64,000 bases of DNA from Tardiphaga alba (GCF_018279705.1 NZ_CP036498.1:1815001-1879000), one strand, 5' to 3'; numbered from the stretch's first letter, positions 47,410-56,313 are shown. Notes: generated by a model from the letters alone, not told the origin. Numbers and translations are program-made.

Positions 47410-47859
47410 TTAGTCGTTCGCTTCCGGCGGTAGGAAGTCGACCTCGTGTTCGGCGGAGATGCGCACGATCTCGGCGACGTCGGTGAGATTATCGAGCTTC
47501 TTGAACAGTGCTTCGAGCTTCGCGGCCGGTGATACCCAGAACAGCGCGCGGCACGGCTTGTCGGATTTGTTGAAATAACCATGCGGAATGCCGCGCGGCA
47601 TGCGGACGAGATCACCGGCATGGGCTTTCACCCATTTGCCGTCGAGCTTCAGGTCGAGCGTCCCTTCCTGCACCAGGATGAACTCTTCCTGGGTCGGATG
47701 AATGTGCACGGGCACGAACTGGCCGGGATCGCTATTGGTCTCGAAAGCGAAAGTGGAGTCCGTCACGGCTTTCGGGAAATAGACCTGTCCGAGAATGTTC
47801 CAGGTCGTGCCGCCATATCCGGTGCCGTTTTCGGTGATGCCCTTTTCCAGTGCCGCCAT
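47410..47859 (-). CDS. Cupin domain protein 1
   Basis: The 149-aa single cupin has the metal-binding set HIHPTQEEF and GIPHGYFNKSDKP (His, His, Glu, His). It is a clear paralogue of the protein at 55144-55602: both begin with WNILGQ and end with a FLPP tail. The start ATG 47859 has GGAGGAG upstream. Function is unknown; cupins of this kind often stabilise or sense small carboxylates, or catalyse dioxygenation. Confidence 0.82.
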   Translation of the reverse strand: MAALEKGITENGTGYGGTTWNILGQVYFPKAVTDSTFAFETNSDPGQFVPVHIHPTQEEFILVQEGTLDLKLDGKWVKAHAGDLVRMPRGIPHGYFNKSDKPCRALFWVSPAAKLEALFKKLDNLTDVAEIVRISAEHEVDFLPPEAND

Positions 47860-48024
47860 GTGTCGCTCCTCCGTTGATTGCTGGCCGGGATGCTGCGCCG
47901 GCTGCACGTCGGGCGCTAGCCGTTGAACGAAATCGCTGTCCGGTGGACGAAATTATTCGAGAGGTTTTGGCGAGTGCGCTGCGATGCACATGCGTATTCG
48001 TTGTGCAGAGCGGCAAAATTTCCG

Positions 48025-48054
48025 GCGGTCGGACCGCTTGTTTGGCCGGCAAAC
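48025..48054. promoter_or_regulatory. Two palindromes in the divergent cupin / AraC-type regulator region
   Basis: GCGGTC-G-GACCGC (48025-48037) and GTTTG-GCCGG-CAAAC (48040-48054) are perfect dyads 40-70 bases before the regulator ATG. The AraC-type protein encoded downstream is a possible binder. Confidence 0.35.
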
Positions 48055-48093
48055 AGTTGACTAGTATCAATTCCGACAGTGCAGGTACGAACC

Positions 48094-49119
48094 ATGCTGA
48101 TGGGTGGAACGGTCTCAGTGAGCGACGGCGCGGCGCCTGCGAGGCTGGCGGCGTTCTCCCGCGTCTGCACCACGGATGTCGACGAGGCCGCCGACGAGAT
48201 CGGCCGCATCTTCTGTCCGCATGGGCTGGCGCCGACCGGGCGCAGTGACCCCGGTTTCCACGCGCACCACAACAGCGCCGACTTCGGCGAGTTCTCGATC
48301 AACTACGTGTCCTATGGCGGATCGGTCAGCATCGATCCCGGCTGTCTCGATCGCTTCTTTTTGCTTCAGGTGCCGTTGCGCGGACACGCACGCGTCAGCA
48401 CCGGCGGACGGACGGTCGCGGCCAGCGCGGCGCGCGCCGCCTCGCTGCTGTCGCCGACGATGCCGACGCGGATGGTGTGGCAGGACGACTGCGCCCAGTT
48501 GATCCTGTTGCTGGAGCGCCGCGTGGTGGAGCAGCGCGCCGCAGCACTGGCAGAGCGCGCCGATGGCGTGATCGAATTCGATCCCGAGGTCGATCTGACG
48601 ACGCCATTCGGGCGTGCCCTGCGCGCGCAGCTCGATTATCTCGTCGATCTCGCCGAACATGCCGGGCCGGAACAGGCCTTCTCACCAACCCTGACAGCGA
48701 TGCTGCGCGAAGCCGCGCTCAGCCTGTTGCTCACCGGCCAGCGTCACAGCTTTACCGATGCCATCGCGCAGGTCGATCACCGCCCGGCGCCATTGCCCGG
48801 CGTGATCAGGAAGGCGCGGCACTATCTCGAAGCCCATGCGACCGAGCCGCTGGATCTGGAACGTCTGGCGCGTGCCGCCGGCATCGGCATCCGCTCGCTG
48901 CAGCTCGGCTTTCAGCGGCATTTCGGCACCTCCATCTCGCAGATGCTGCAGGATATCCGCCTCGCACATCTGCACGCGCGCCTGCGCGACGCGCAGCCCT
49001 GCGAGCGGGTGACCGACATCGCCTTCGATCTCGGCTTCACCCATCCGAGCCGCATGGCCAGCGCCTATCGCGCGCGGTTTGGCGAAAGCCCGTCGGACAC
49101 ATTGCGGCGGGGCGGGTGA
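48094..49119 (+). CDS. AraC family transcriptional regulator
   Basis: The 341-aa regulator has an N-terminal AraC-binding-like domain (about 20-200, with FHAHHNSADFGEFSINYVSYGG) and a C-terminal double helix-turn-helix (about 230-341, ATEPLDLERLARAAGIGIRS and RVTDIAFDLGFTHPSRMASA). It probably controls the divergent cupin-monooxygenase genes. ATG 48094 is preferred; GTG 48079 is possible. The inducer is unknown. Confidence 0.87.
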   Translation: MLMGGTVSVSDGAAPARLAAFSRVCTTDVDEAADEIGRIFCPHGLAPTGRSDPGFHAHHNSADFGEFSINYVSYGGSVSIDPGCLDRFFLLQVPLRGHARVSTGGRTVAASAARAASLLSPTMPTRMVWQDDCAQLILLLERRVVEQRAAALAERADGVIEFDPEVDLTTPFGRALRAQLDYLVDLAEHAGPEQAFSPTLTAMLREAALSLLLTGQRHSFTDAIAQVDHRPAPLPGVIRKARHYLEAHATEPLDLERLARAAGIGIRSLQLGFQRHFGTSISQMLQDIRLAHLHARLRDAQPCERVTDIAFDLGFTHPSRMASAYRARFGESPSDTLRRGG

Positions 49120-49137
49120 GCGAAGATCCAACTCCCT

Positions 49138-49262
49138 TGTCGTCGTCCGGCCGTGCGCGCAATTGCGCGCTAGGACCGGGCGATCCAGTAAACTCAGCTC
49201 TTTCGGTTTGTACTGGGGCACCCGATCCCAGCGCGCAATTGCGCGCGGTCGGGTGACGACAA
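49138..49262. repeat. Intergenic inverted repeat, family E
   Basis: The outer arms TTGTCGTC (49138-49145) and GACGACAA (49255-49262) enclose two identical copies of the self-complementary GCGCGCAATTGCGCGC (49155-49170 and 49231-49246). It ends 27 bases before operator site d. Confidence 0.9.
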
Positions 49263-49289
49263 TACGTGCAGTGCGCTTTCTTGCAAAAG

Positions 49290-49304
49290 CTTGAAGTTTA
49301 AAAT
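49290..49304. promoter_or_regulatory. Candidate MarR operator site d
   Basis: CTTGAAGTTTAAAAT matches the consensus. TTGCAA (49281-49286), 17 bases and TATATC (49304-49309) form a good promoter whose spacer is the operator. It is 36 bases before the SDR start. Confidence 0.7.
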
Positions 49305-49340
49305 ATATCCGGCAGGCGCATCCAAGCTGGAAGGTCTGCC

Positions 49341-50099
49341 ATGTCCTTGTCCCGTTCCTCCCACGCTCTGGTGACCGGCGGCGGTCGCGGCATCGGCCGT
49401 GCCATCGCGTCGTCGCTGGTGAAGGCCGGTGCGACCGTCACCATCATGGGCCGCAATCGCAAAGTGCTGGACGAGGTGGTGGCTGCGGGCGACGCGCATC
49501 ACGCCATTGCCGCCGATGTGTCCGATCAGGCGGCGATGCAGGCTGTGATTTCGGATGCCGCCAAGCGCCAGCCCATCGATATCCTCGTCGCCAATGCCGG
49601 CGCCGCCGAATCCGCGCCCTTCCTCAAATCCGATACCGCGCTGTTCCAGCGCATGATGGATGTGAATTTCATGGGCGTCGTGCATGCAACCCATGCCGTG
49701 CTGCCCGACATGGTCGCGCGCAAGAGCGGCCGCATCATCGCCGTTGCCTCCACCGCCGGACTTAAGGGCTACGGCTATGTCAGCGCCTATGTCGCAGCAA
49801 AACATGCGGTCGTCGGCCTCGTGCGCTCGCTGGCGCTGGAAGTGGCGACGAAGAACGTCACGGTGAATGCGGTGTGTCCGGGCTTCACCGAGACCGATCT
49901 GCTCGAAGGCTCCATCGACAACATCATGAGCAAGACGGGCCGTACGCGCGAGCAGGCCATTGCCGAACTCGCCAAACACAATCCGCAGGGCCGCCTCGTG
50001 AAGCCCGAGGAGGTCGCCGACGCCGTGCTGTGGCTGTGTGGCGCGGGGGCGGGTTCCATTACCGGACAGAGCATCGCCGTCGCCGGAGGCGAGGTGTAA
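49341..50099 (+). CDS. Short-chain dehydrogenase/reductase
   Basis: The 252-aa NAD(P)-dependent oxidoreductase has the cofactor motif [14 protein letters not shown], the NAG motif VANAGAAES, catalytic Ser in [10 protein letters not shown] and YxxxK in YVAAK (about 153-157). In this island it could oxidise a hydroxyacyl-CoA or reduce a ring ketone. It is followed 38 bases later by the enoyl-CoA hydratase gene with AGGGAGACGAC before its ATG, forming a two-gene unit under operator site d. Confidence 0.9.
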   Translation: MSLSRSSHALVTGGGRGIGRAIASSLVKAGATVTIMGRNRKVLDEVVAAGDAHHAIAADVSDQAAMQAVISDAAKRQPIDILVANAGAAESAPFLKSDTALFQRMMDVNFMGVVHATHAVLPDMVARKSGRIIAVASTAGLKGYGYVSAYVAAKHAVVGLVRSLALEVATKNVTVNAVCPGFTETDLLEGSIDNIMSKTGRTREQAIAELAKHNPQGRLVKPEEVADAVLWLCGAGAGSITGQSIAVAGGEV

Positions 50100-50137
50100 G
50101 CTCGCCGCAACAAATACGAACACTACAGGGAGACGAC

Positions 50138-50989
50138 ATGACTGCACTCGTGAAGAACAAGATCGCCAATCCCGTCACGCTGCCGCTTGCGGATTACAAG
50201 CCCGAGCATTTCCTGCTCAAGGTGGATGGCCGCATCGCCACGGTGACGCTGAACCGGCCAGACAGGAAAAACCCGCTCACCTTCCAGAGCTATCGCGAAC
50301 TCACCGATTTCTTCCGCGCCTGCGCGATGGATGATCAGGTCACCACCATCGTGGTCACCGGCGCGGGCGGAAACTTCTCATCGGGCGGCGACGTGTTCGA
50401 GATCATCGGTCCGCTGATCGAGATGAACACGCGTGACCTCACTGCGTTCACGCGCATGACCGGCGATCTGGTGAAAGCCATGCGCGCCTGCCCGCAGCCG
50501 ATCATCGCCGCCGTGGAAGGCATCTGTGCCGGTGCCGGCGCCATCATGGCGATGGCGTCCGACATGCGCCTGGCCGCCACCGGCGCCAAGGTCGGCTTCC
50601 TGTTCAACAAGGTCGGCCTTGCCGGCTGCGACATGGGCGCCTGTGCGATCCTGCCGCGCATCATCGGCCAGGCCCGTGCGTCCGAACTGCTCTATACCGG
50701 CCGCTTCATGAGCGCGGAGGAGGGCGAGCGCTGGGGCTTCTTCAGCCGCATCGTGGCACCCGACGAGGTGCTGGCCCAGGCGCAGACGCTGGCCAAGTCG
50801 ATCTCCGAAGGCCCGACCTATGCCAACACCATGACCAAGCGCATGCTGTCGATGGAATGGGCGATGTCCATCGAGGAAGCCATCGAGGCGGAAGCCGTGG
50901 CGCAGGCGCTGTGCATGACCACCGAGGATTTCGCGCGCGCCTATCATGCGTTTGCGAACAAGCAGAAGCCGGTGTTCGAGGGAAACTAA
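50138..50989 (+). CDS. Enoyl-CoA hydratase/isomerase family protein
   Basis: The 283-aa crotonase-fold enzyme acts on an unsaturated acyl-CoA. The oxyanion-hole segments are [15 protein letters not shown] and [20 protein letters not shown], followed by [22 protein letters not shown]. The start is ATG 50138; longer reading runs into the SDR gene. In CoA-dependent anthranilate degradation a hydratase or ring-opening hydrolase of this fold is required, which fits. The exact reaction is open. Confidence 0.87.
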   Translation: MTALVKNKIANPVTLPLADYKPEHFLLKVDGRIATVTLNRPDRKNPLTFQSYRELTDFFRACAMDDQVTTIVVTGAGGNFSSGGDVFEIIGPLIEMNTRDLTAFTRMTGDLVKAMRACPQPIIAAVEGICAGAGAIMAMASDMRLAATGAKVGFLFNKVGLAGCDMGACAILPRIIGQARASELLYTGRFMSAEEGERWGFFSRIVAPDEVLAQAQTLAKSISEGPTYANTMTKRMLSMEWAMSIEEAIEAEAVAQALCMTTEDFARAYHAFANKQKPVFEGN

Positions 50990-50998
50990 CTCCCCCGT

Positions 50999-51113
50999 CG
51001 TCATCCTGAGGTGCCCGCCTTCTTCGGCGGGCCTCGAAGGATGCGGCGCCGGGCGCCGTCGCCTGCGGCCCATCCTTCGAGGCCGCGCAAGGGCGCGGCA
51101 CCTCAGGATGACG
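50999..51113. repeat. Intergenic inverted repeat, family F
   Basis: CGTCATCCTGAGGTGCC and GGCACCTCAGGATGACG are exact 17-base outer arms, with inner CCTCGAAGGATG and CATCCTTCGAGG. It separates the hydratase gene from the regulatory region of the monooxygenase. Confidence 0.92.
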
Positions 51114-51151
51114 GTGGAGGTGGTGGCTTGAAATGAGCGGCCATTGACCTT

Positions 51152-51165
51152 TTGATGTGCATCAA
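51152..51165. promoter_or_regulatory. Perfect FixK/FNR box upstream of the anthraniloyl-CoA monooxygenase gene
   Basis: TTGAT-GTGC-ATCAA matches the FixK/FNR consensus exactly. Its centre (51158.5) is about 56 bases upstream of the -10 box overlapping operator site e. This implies activation from roughly -70, or a second start site nearer the box. Confidence 0.55.
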
Positions 51166-51205
51166 AGCCAACGAAACGCTGATTGATCAGGCTTGCCAGA
51201 AATTA

Positions 51206-51220
51206 CTTTAGGTTTAAAAT
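51206..51220. promoter_or_regulatory. Candidate MarR operator site e with overlapping promoter
   Basis: CTTTAGGTTTAAAAT matches the consensus. TTGCCA (51193-51198), 16 bases and TAAAAT (51215-51220) make a promoter with the -10 box in the operator. It is 57 bases before the monooxygenase start. Confidence 0.72.
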
Positions 51221-51277
51221 ATCTCGCATCAGGCACGACTGCCAGGCATAACTATCAAGCAGACTGCGGAGGCTGAC

Positions 51278-53629
51278 ATGAAGATCGCGATCATCGGTGG
51301 CGGACCGGCGGGGCTCTATTCTGCGATCCTGCTGAAGAAGCAGCGGCCACAGGCCCAGATCACGGTCTATGAGCGCAACCGGCCCGACGATACCTTTGGC
51401 TTCGGCGTCGTGTTCTCTGACACCACGCTCGATACGTTCGAGAAATACGATCTTCCGAGCTATCAGCGCATCACCCAGGAATTCGCCTACTGGGACGACA
51501 TCGCCATCCACTTCCGCGGCACCCAGCATCGCGTCGGTGGCAACGGTTTCTGCGGCTGCTCGCGTCGCACGCTGCTGCTGATCCTGCAGGATCGCGCGCG
51601 TGAACTCGGGGTGCACCTGATGTTCGAAGCCGACATCACCGATGAAGCACGTTTCGCCGATTGCGATCTGGTGCTGCTGGCCGATGGCATCAACAGCCAC
51701 TTCCGCAACAAGTATATCGAGCACTTCGCGCCCGAGATCGATCTGCGCACCAACAAGTTCACCTGGATGGGTTCGACCAAGCCGCTCGATGCTTTCACCT
51801 TCCTGTTTCAGGAAACCGAGTGGGGCCCGTTCATCGCCCACGCCTATCAGTATGAAGCCGGCCACTCGACCTGGATCTTCGAGACCGATGCCGAGACCTT
51901 CAAGCGCGCCGGTCTCGAAGGCCTCGGCGAGCAGGAGTCGGCCGATCGCATGCATGCGATCTTCAAGGACTTCCTCGGCGACCACAAACTGCTGATCAAC
52001 CGCTCCATGTGGCGCAATTTCCCGATGATGCGCAACAAGCGCTGGGTGAAGGACAATATGGTCCTGCTCGGCGACGCCAAGGCGACCGCGCATTACTCCA
52101 TTGGCTCCGGCACCAAGCTGGCGATGGAAGATGCCATCGCGCTCTATGAAGCCATGGGCAAGGCGCCGACCGTCGAAGCCGCGCTGCAGGCCTATGAAAC
52201 CGGTCGCCGCGAGGAGACCGAGAAGATCCAGCATTCCGCCGATGTCTCGCTGGTCTGGTTCGAGCATCTCGAGCGGTTCTGGGATTTCGACCCCGTGCAA
52301 TTCGCCTTCGGCCTGATGACGCGCTCGAAGGCGATCACCTATGACAATCTGGCGATGCGTGCACCCGGTTTCGTCAAGCAGGTCGACAAGGTGTTCGCAA
52401 AGCAGGTCAAGGCGCGCGGCTTCGACGTTGATGTGGAGACGCCGGAAGTGCCGATGTTCCAGCCGTTCAGGCTGCGTGACATGGTGCTTGCGAACCGCGC
52501 GGTGGTCTCACCGATGTGCATGTACTCTGCCAAAGACGGCATGCCGAACGACTTCCACCTCGTGCATTACGGCGCGCGCGCCATGGGTGGTGCGGGCCTC
52601 GTCTTCACCGAGATGGTCTGTGTCGGCAAGGATGCGCGCATCACGCCCGGCTGCGCCGGCATCTGGACCGACGAGCAGGAAGCGCAGTGGAAGCGCATTG
52701 TCGATTTCGTGCATGGCCAGTCCGCTGCCAAGATCTGCCTGCAGCTCGGTCACGCCGGCCGCAAGGGCGCCAGCAAGCTGATGTGGGAGGGCATGGATCG
52801 CCCGCTCAAGGACGGTGCGTGGGACATCGTCTCGGCATCGCCGCTGCCTTATTATCCGGATAGCCAGGTGCCCGCCGAACTCGACCGCGCCGGCATGGAC
52901 CGCATCAAGCAGCAATTCGTCGATGCCACCATCCGCGGCGATCGCGCCGGCTTCGACATGCTGGAGATGCACACGGCGCACGGCTATCTGCTCGCCAGCT
53001 TCCTGTCGCCGCTCACCAACAGCCGCACCGATGAATATGGCGGCTCGCTGGAGAACCGCCTGCGCTTCCCGCTCGAAGTGTTCACGGCGATGCGCGAGGC
53101 ATGGCCAAAGCACAAGCCGATGTCGGTGCGCATTTCGGCGACGGACTGGGCCGAAGGCGGCACCACCGGTGACGATGCCGTCGCCTTCGCGCGTGCATTC
53201 GCGGAAGCCGGCGTCGATCTCGCCGATATCTCCACCGGCCAGACGGTGAAGGAGTCGCGTCCGATCTATGGTCGTATGTTCCAGACGCCGTATTCGGATC
53301 AGGTGCGCAACGAGGCTGATATCGCCACCATGTGCGTCGGCAACATCACCACGGCGGATCAGGTGAACACCATTCTGGCCGCCGGCCGCGCCGATCTCGT
53401 GGCACTTGGCCGCCCGCATTTGACGGACCCGTCTTTCACCATCAAGGCTGCGGCCTGGTATGGTGCAAAGGACGCTTATTGCGCGCCACAATATATGCCG
53501 GGCAAGGATCAGATCTTCCGCAACAGCGTGCGTGACAAGCAGGATTTCGACGATCTGAAAATTAAGGCTAAGCCGAAGACACGCGCGGAAATGCGTGCCG
53601 AAGCGGCAAAGTCGCTTGCTGCCGAATAG
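51278..53629 (+). CDS. Anthraniloyl-CoA (2-aminobenzoyl-CoA) monooxygenase/reductase-type fusion protein
   Basis: The 783-aa protein fuses a FAD aromatic hydroxylase (about 1-380: IIGGGPAGLYSAILLKK, VLLADGINSHFRNKY, LLGDAKATAHYSIGSGTKL) to an Old Yellow Enzyme-like flavin reductase (about 395-760: RLRDMVLANRAVVSPMCMYS, QLGHAGRKG, HTAHGYLLASFLSPLTNSRT). This architecture is that of 2-aminobenzoyl-CoA monooxygenase/reductase from Azoarcus evansii and of proteins annotated as salicylyl-CoA 5-hydroxylase/oxidoreductase. It hydroxylates and partially reduces the ring of the CoA-activated substrate. The context (CoA ligase, beta-oxidation-like enzymes, RidA) favours anthraniloyl-CoA. Operator site e and a FixK box precede it. 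Confidence 0.85.
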   Translation: MKIAIIGGGPAGLYSAILLKKQRPQAQITVYERNRPDDTFGFGVVFSDTTLDTFEKYDLPSYQRITQEFAYWDDIAIHFRGTQHRVGGNGFCGCSRRTLLLILQDRARELGVHLMFEADITDEARFADCDLVLLADGINSHFRNKYIEHFAPEIDLRTNKFTWMGSTKPLDAFTFLFQETEWGPFIAHAYQYEAGHSTWIFETDAETFKRAGLEGLGEQESADRMHAIFKDFLGDHKLLINRSMWRNFPMMRNKRWVKDNMVLLGDAKATAHYSIGSGTKLAMEDAIALYEAMGKAPTVEAALQAYETGRREETEKIQHSADVSLVWFEHLERFWDFDPVQFAFGLMTRSKAITYDNLAMRAPGFVKQVDKVFAKQVKARGFDVDVETPEVPMFQPFRLRDMVLANRAVVSPMCMYSAKDGMPNDFHLVHYGARAMGGAGLVFTEMVCVGKDARITPGCAGIWTDEQEAQWKRIVDFVHGQSAAKICLQLGHAGRKGASKLMWEGMDRPLKDGAWDIVSASPLPYYPDSQVPAELDRAGMDRIKQQFVDATIRGDRAGFDMLEMHTAHGYLLASFLSPLTNSRTDEYGGSLENRLRFPLEVFTAMREAWPKHKPMSVRISATDWAEGGTTGDDAVAFARAFAEAGVDLADISTGQTVKESRPIYGRMFQTPYSDQVRNEADIATMCVGNITTADQVNTILAAGRADLVALGRPHLTDPSFTIKAAAWYGAKDAYCAPQYMPGKDQIFRNSVRDKQDFDDLKIKAKPKTRAEMRAEAAKSLAAE

Positions 53630-53641
53630 CTGAGCATGTCA

Positions 53642-53657
53642 CTTTAGCGGATAAAAC
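53642..53657. promoter_or_regulatory. Possible degenerate MarR operator before the second monooxygenase
   Basis: CTTTAGCGGATAAAAC has the same half-sites as site c but one extra central base, 30 bases before the next gene. It may be a weak or chance site. Confidence 0.25.
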
Positions 53658-53687
53658 AAAGGCGTTGCGTCAGGCGGAGTAGAGCGG

Positions 53688-54938
53688 ATGAAGGCGATCA
53701 TTGTCGGCGGCGGCATTGGCGGTTTGACCACGGCACTGATGCTGCGGGCCCGCGGCATCGATTGCGAGCTGTACGAGCAGGCAGACACGATCCGCGAGCT
53801 CGGCGTCGGCATCAACACGCTGACCCATGCGATCCGCGAACTCACCGGTCTCGGTTTGCTCGACAGGCTCGACGCCATCGCCATCCGCACCGACGAACTG
53901 CATTATCTCAACCGCCACGGCCAGGAAGTCTGGCGCGAGAAGCGCGGCTATGGCGCCGGCTTCGACGTGCCGCAATTCTCGATCCATCGCGGCCGCCTGC
54001 AGAGCGTCATCCATCGCGCCGTCGAAGAACGTCTCGGCACCGAGGCGATCCACACCGGCTGCAAGCTTGGCTCCTTCACCCAGGACGAAGGCGGCGTCAC
54101 CGCTTATTTCTTCGATCGCAACAACAATCATGTGGAGACCGCGCGCGGTGACATCCTGATCGGCGCCGACGGCATCCATTCCAAGGTGCGCAACACGCTG
54201 TTTCCGAATGAGGGCGGACCGATCTGGAACGGCCTGATGCTGTGGCGCGGCGCGCGCGACTGGCCGACATTCCTCACCGGCAATTCGATGATCGTCGCCG
54301 GCGGCCTGCATGCCAAGGTCGTGGTCTATCCGATCGCCGAGGGCGAGTCGCCGAGCAGCCGTCTTACCAACTGGGCCGTGCTGGTGAAGACCGGCGAGGG
54401 CGGCTCGTTGCCGCCGCGTCGTGAGGATTGGTCGCGGGTCGGCAAGCGCGAAGAGCTGATGCCGCATGTGGCGCGTTTCAAGGTGCCGTATATCGACGTG
54501 CCCGCGCTCATCACCGCGACGCCGGAATTCTGGGAATATCCCTGCTGCGACCGCGATCCCTTGCCGTATTGGACGAGCGGCCGCGTCACGCTGCTCGGCG
54601 ACGCCGCGCATCCGATGTATCCGGTCGGCTCCAACGGCGCCTCGCAGGCGATCCTCGATGCGCGTGCGTTGGCCGATGCGCTGGCCCATGCCGAACATCC
54701 GCGCCAGGCGCTGATGGCCTATGAACGCAAGCGCCTGCCGATGACCGCCGAGATCGTGCGCGCCAACCGCCGCGGCGGTCCGGAAGGCGTCATCGATGCC
54801 GTCGAGCAGATCGCGCCGGATGGTTTTGATAACGTCGAGAACGTGCTGAGCTACGCCCAGCGCGAGGCCATCGTGAAAGGCTATGCGCACAAGGCCGGCT
54901 TTGGTGCGCAGCCGGGATTGCAGGTCGTGAACGGGTAA
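53688..54938 (+). CDS. FAD-dependent aromatic monooxygenase (flavin-dependent oxidoreductase)
   Basis: The 416-aa class A flavoprotein hydroxylase has IVGGGIGGLTTALMLRARG, the DG motif ILIGADGIHSKVR and the GD motif VTLLGDAAHPMYPVGSNGASQA. It resembles salicylate- or phenazine-type hydroxylases. It follows the anthraniloyl-CoA monooxygenase by 58 bases and probably shares its transcript. It may hydroxylate a related aromatic acid or a pathway intermediate; the substrate is not predictable. Confidence 0.87.
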   Translation: MKAIIVGGGIGGLTTALMLRARGIDCELYEQADTIRELGVGINTLTHAIRELTGLGLLDRLDAIAIRTDELHYLNRHGQEVWREKRGYGAGFDVPQFSIHRGRLQSVIHRAVEERLGTEAIHTGCKLGSFTQDEGGVTAYFFDRNNNHVETARGDILIGADGIHSKVRNTLFPNEGGPIWNGLMLWRGARDWPTFLTGNSMIVAGGLHAKVVVYPIAEGESPSSRLTNWAVLVKTGEGGSLPPRREDWSRVGKREELMPHVARFKVPYIDVPALITATPEFWEYPCCDRDPLPYWTSGRVTLLGDAAHPMYPVGSNGASQAILDARALADALAHAEHPRQALMAYERKRLPMTAEIVRANRRGGPEGVIDAVEQIAPDGFDNVENVLSYAQREAIVKGYAHKAGFGAQPGLQVVNG

Positions 54939-54944
54939 TCCTTC

Positions 54945-55108
54945 TTCCTCCCCAAGCGCAGCGAAGCTGCGCGCCGTGGGGAGGGTGGATCGACTGCGAA
55001 GCAGTCGAGACGGGTGGGGTGCTTCCCCAAACTCCGACGTCACGTGGTGAGAAACCCCACCCCGCCTATCGGCGGACCCTCCCCATTCACTTCGCTCCGG
55101 GGAGGGAG
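54945..55108. repeat. Intergenic inverted repeat, family A copy 3
   Basis: Left part TTCCTCCCCAAGCGCAGCGAA and right part ending TTCGCTCCGGGGAGGGA pair. GGGGAGGGTGGATCGA and GTCGAGACGGGTGGGG recur from the copies at 13452 and 32742. It lies between the convergent monooxygenase and cupin genes. Confidence 0.88.
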
Positions 55109-55143
55109 ATCACTTCCGTTTCAGCTTCAATCGCTGAAGATGC

Positions 55144-55602
55144 TCACGCCCCCGGAGGCGGCGGCAGGAAGTGGATGTTATATTCCGCGGCCAGCGCCAC
55201 CACGTCTTCGGGCTTCTGCTCCTTCATGTTGTGGATCGCCCAGAACAGATCGTAGAGCCGGCGCGATGGCGAGACCCAGAACAGCACTTTCACAGTCTGG
55301 TCCGACTTGTTGAAGATGCCATGTGGGATGCCACGTTCGAGGCGCACGAGATCGCCCGGCGTCGCCGAAATCTCATTGCCGCCGAGGAAGAAGTCGAGCT
55401 TGCCTTCGAGGATGTAGAGATACTCGTCCTGGTCCGGATGGATATGCGGCGGCACGAAAGTGCCGGGCGGGAAGGTGGCGTGCCACGAGAAGGAATCCTC
55501 GGTGCAGTTCTTCGGCACATAGGTCTGGCCGAGGATGTTCCAGGTGATGCCCTGCATGCCCTCATTGGCACGGGTGATGCCGGCGCTTTCGGTCTTTGTC
55601 AT
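55144..55602 (-). CDS. Cupin domain protein 2
   Basis: The 152-aa single cupin has metal ligands in HIHPDQDEYLYILEG and GIPHGIFNKSDQ. It is paralogous to the cupin at 47410-47859, sharing the WNILGQ start and the GDLVRLERGIPHG region. It is the last gene of the leftward Liv transporter operon, 12 bases after livF, so it is probably controlled with the transporter. Function is unknown; a role in handling the transported aromatic is inference. Confidence 0.82.
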   Translation of the reverse strand: MTKTESAGITRANEGMQGITWNILGQTYVPKNCTEDSFSWHATFPPGTFVPPHIHPDQDEYLYILEGKLDFFLGGNEISATPGDLVRLERGIPHGIFNKSDQTVKVLFWVSPSRRLYDLFWAIHNMKEQKPEDVVALAAEYNIHFLPPPPGA

Positions 55603-55614
55603 GGTCTCTCCTTG

Positions 55615-56313
55615 TCAAACATGCAGGAAGCGATCCTTCACGGTGGGATCGCTCTTCAATTGCTCGGACGTTCCAGTCCAGACTACGCAGCCTTTCTCGA
55701 TGACCACATGACGATCGGCAAAAGCCGCGAGTGCATCGACATTCTTGTCGATCACCAGAATGGATTGTTTTTCCGCCTTCAGCTTCTTCAGGCAATTCCA
55801 GATTTCGAGCCGGATCAGCGGCGCGAGGCCTTCGGTCGCTTCATCGAGGATGAGCAGTTTCGGATTGGTCATCAGCGCACGGCCGACCGCCAGCATCTGC
55901 TGTTCACCGCCCGAAAGCTGCGTGCCGAGATTGTTGCGGCGTTCCTTCAGGCGCGGGAAGAGATCGTAGATCTTCTCCAGCGTCCAGCGCGCCGGTGGAT
56001 GGCGTACGGCGGCGGTGGCGATCAAATTCTCCTCCACCGTCAGGGTCGGAAAAATCTGGCGGCCTTCGGGCACCAGGCCGATGCCGGCTTGCGCGATGCG
56101 ATAGGAGGGCTGCCCGGCCATCGGCTTGTTGTCGAAGGTGATGGTGCCGCCGGTCGGATGCAGCAGGCCCATGATGGCATTGATGGTCGTGGTCTTGCCC
56201 ATGCCGTTGCGGCCGAGCAGCGTGACGACCTCGCCGGCATTGATATGCAGCGAGATATCGAACAGCACCTTTGCCGCGCCATAGGCGGCCTGCAGGTTGG
56301 AAACAGCGAGCAT
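55615..56313 (-). CDS. livF: Branched-chain amino acid-type ABC transporter ATPase LivF
   Basis: The 232-aa ATPase has Walker A LGRNGMGKTT, signature QLSGGEQQM, Walker B KLLILDEATEGLAP and the LivF-typical LVPEGRQIFPTLTV. Its start overlaps the livG stop. It forms a pair with LivG to energise import. In catabolic islands such Liv systems often transport aromatic acids; that is suggested here by operator site f in front of the operon. Confidence 0.93.
   Translation of the reverse strand: MLAVSNLQAAYGAAKVLFDISLHINAGEVVTLLGRNGMGKTTTINAIMGLLHPTGGTITFDNKPMAGQPSYRIAQAGIGLVPEGRQIFPTLTVEENLIATAAVRHPPARWTLEKIYDLFPRLKERRNNLGTQLSGGEQQMLAVGRALMTNPKLLILDEATEGLAPLIRLEIWNCLKKLKAEKQSILVIDKNVDALAAFADRHVVIEKGCVVWTGTSEQLKSDPTVKDRFLHV

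Noticed and set aside
13452..55108. CRISPR array
   Set aside because: The repeated sequences are dispersed palindromic elements, not regularly spaced direct repeats, and no cas gene is present.
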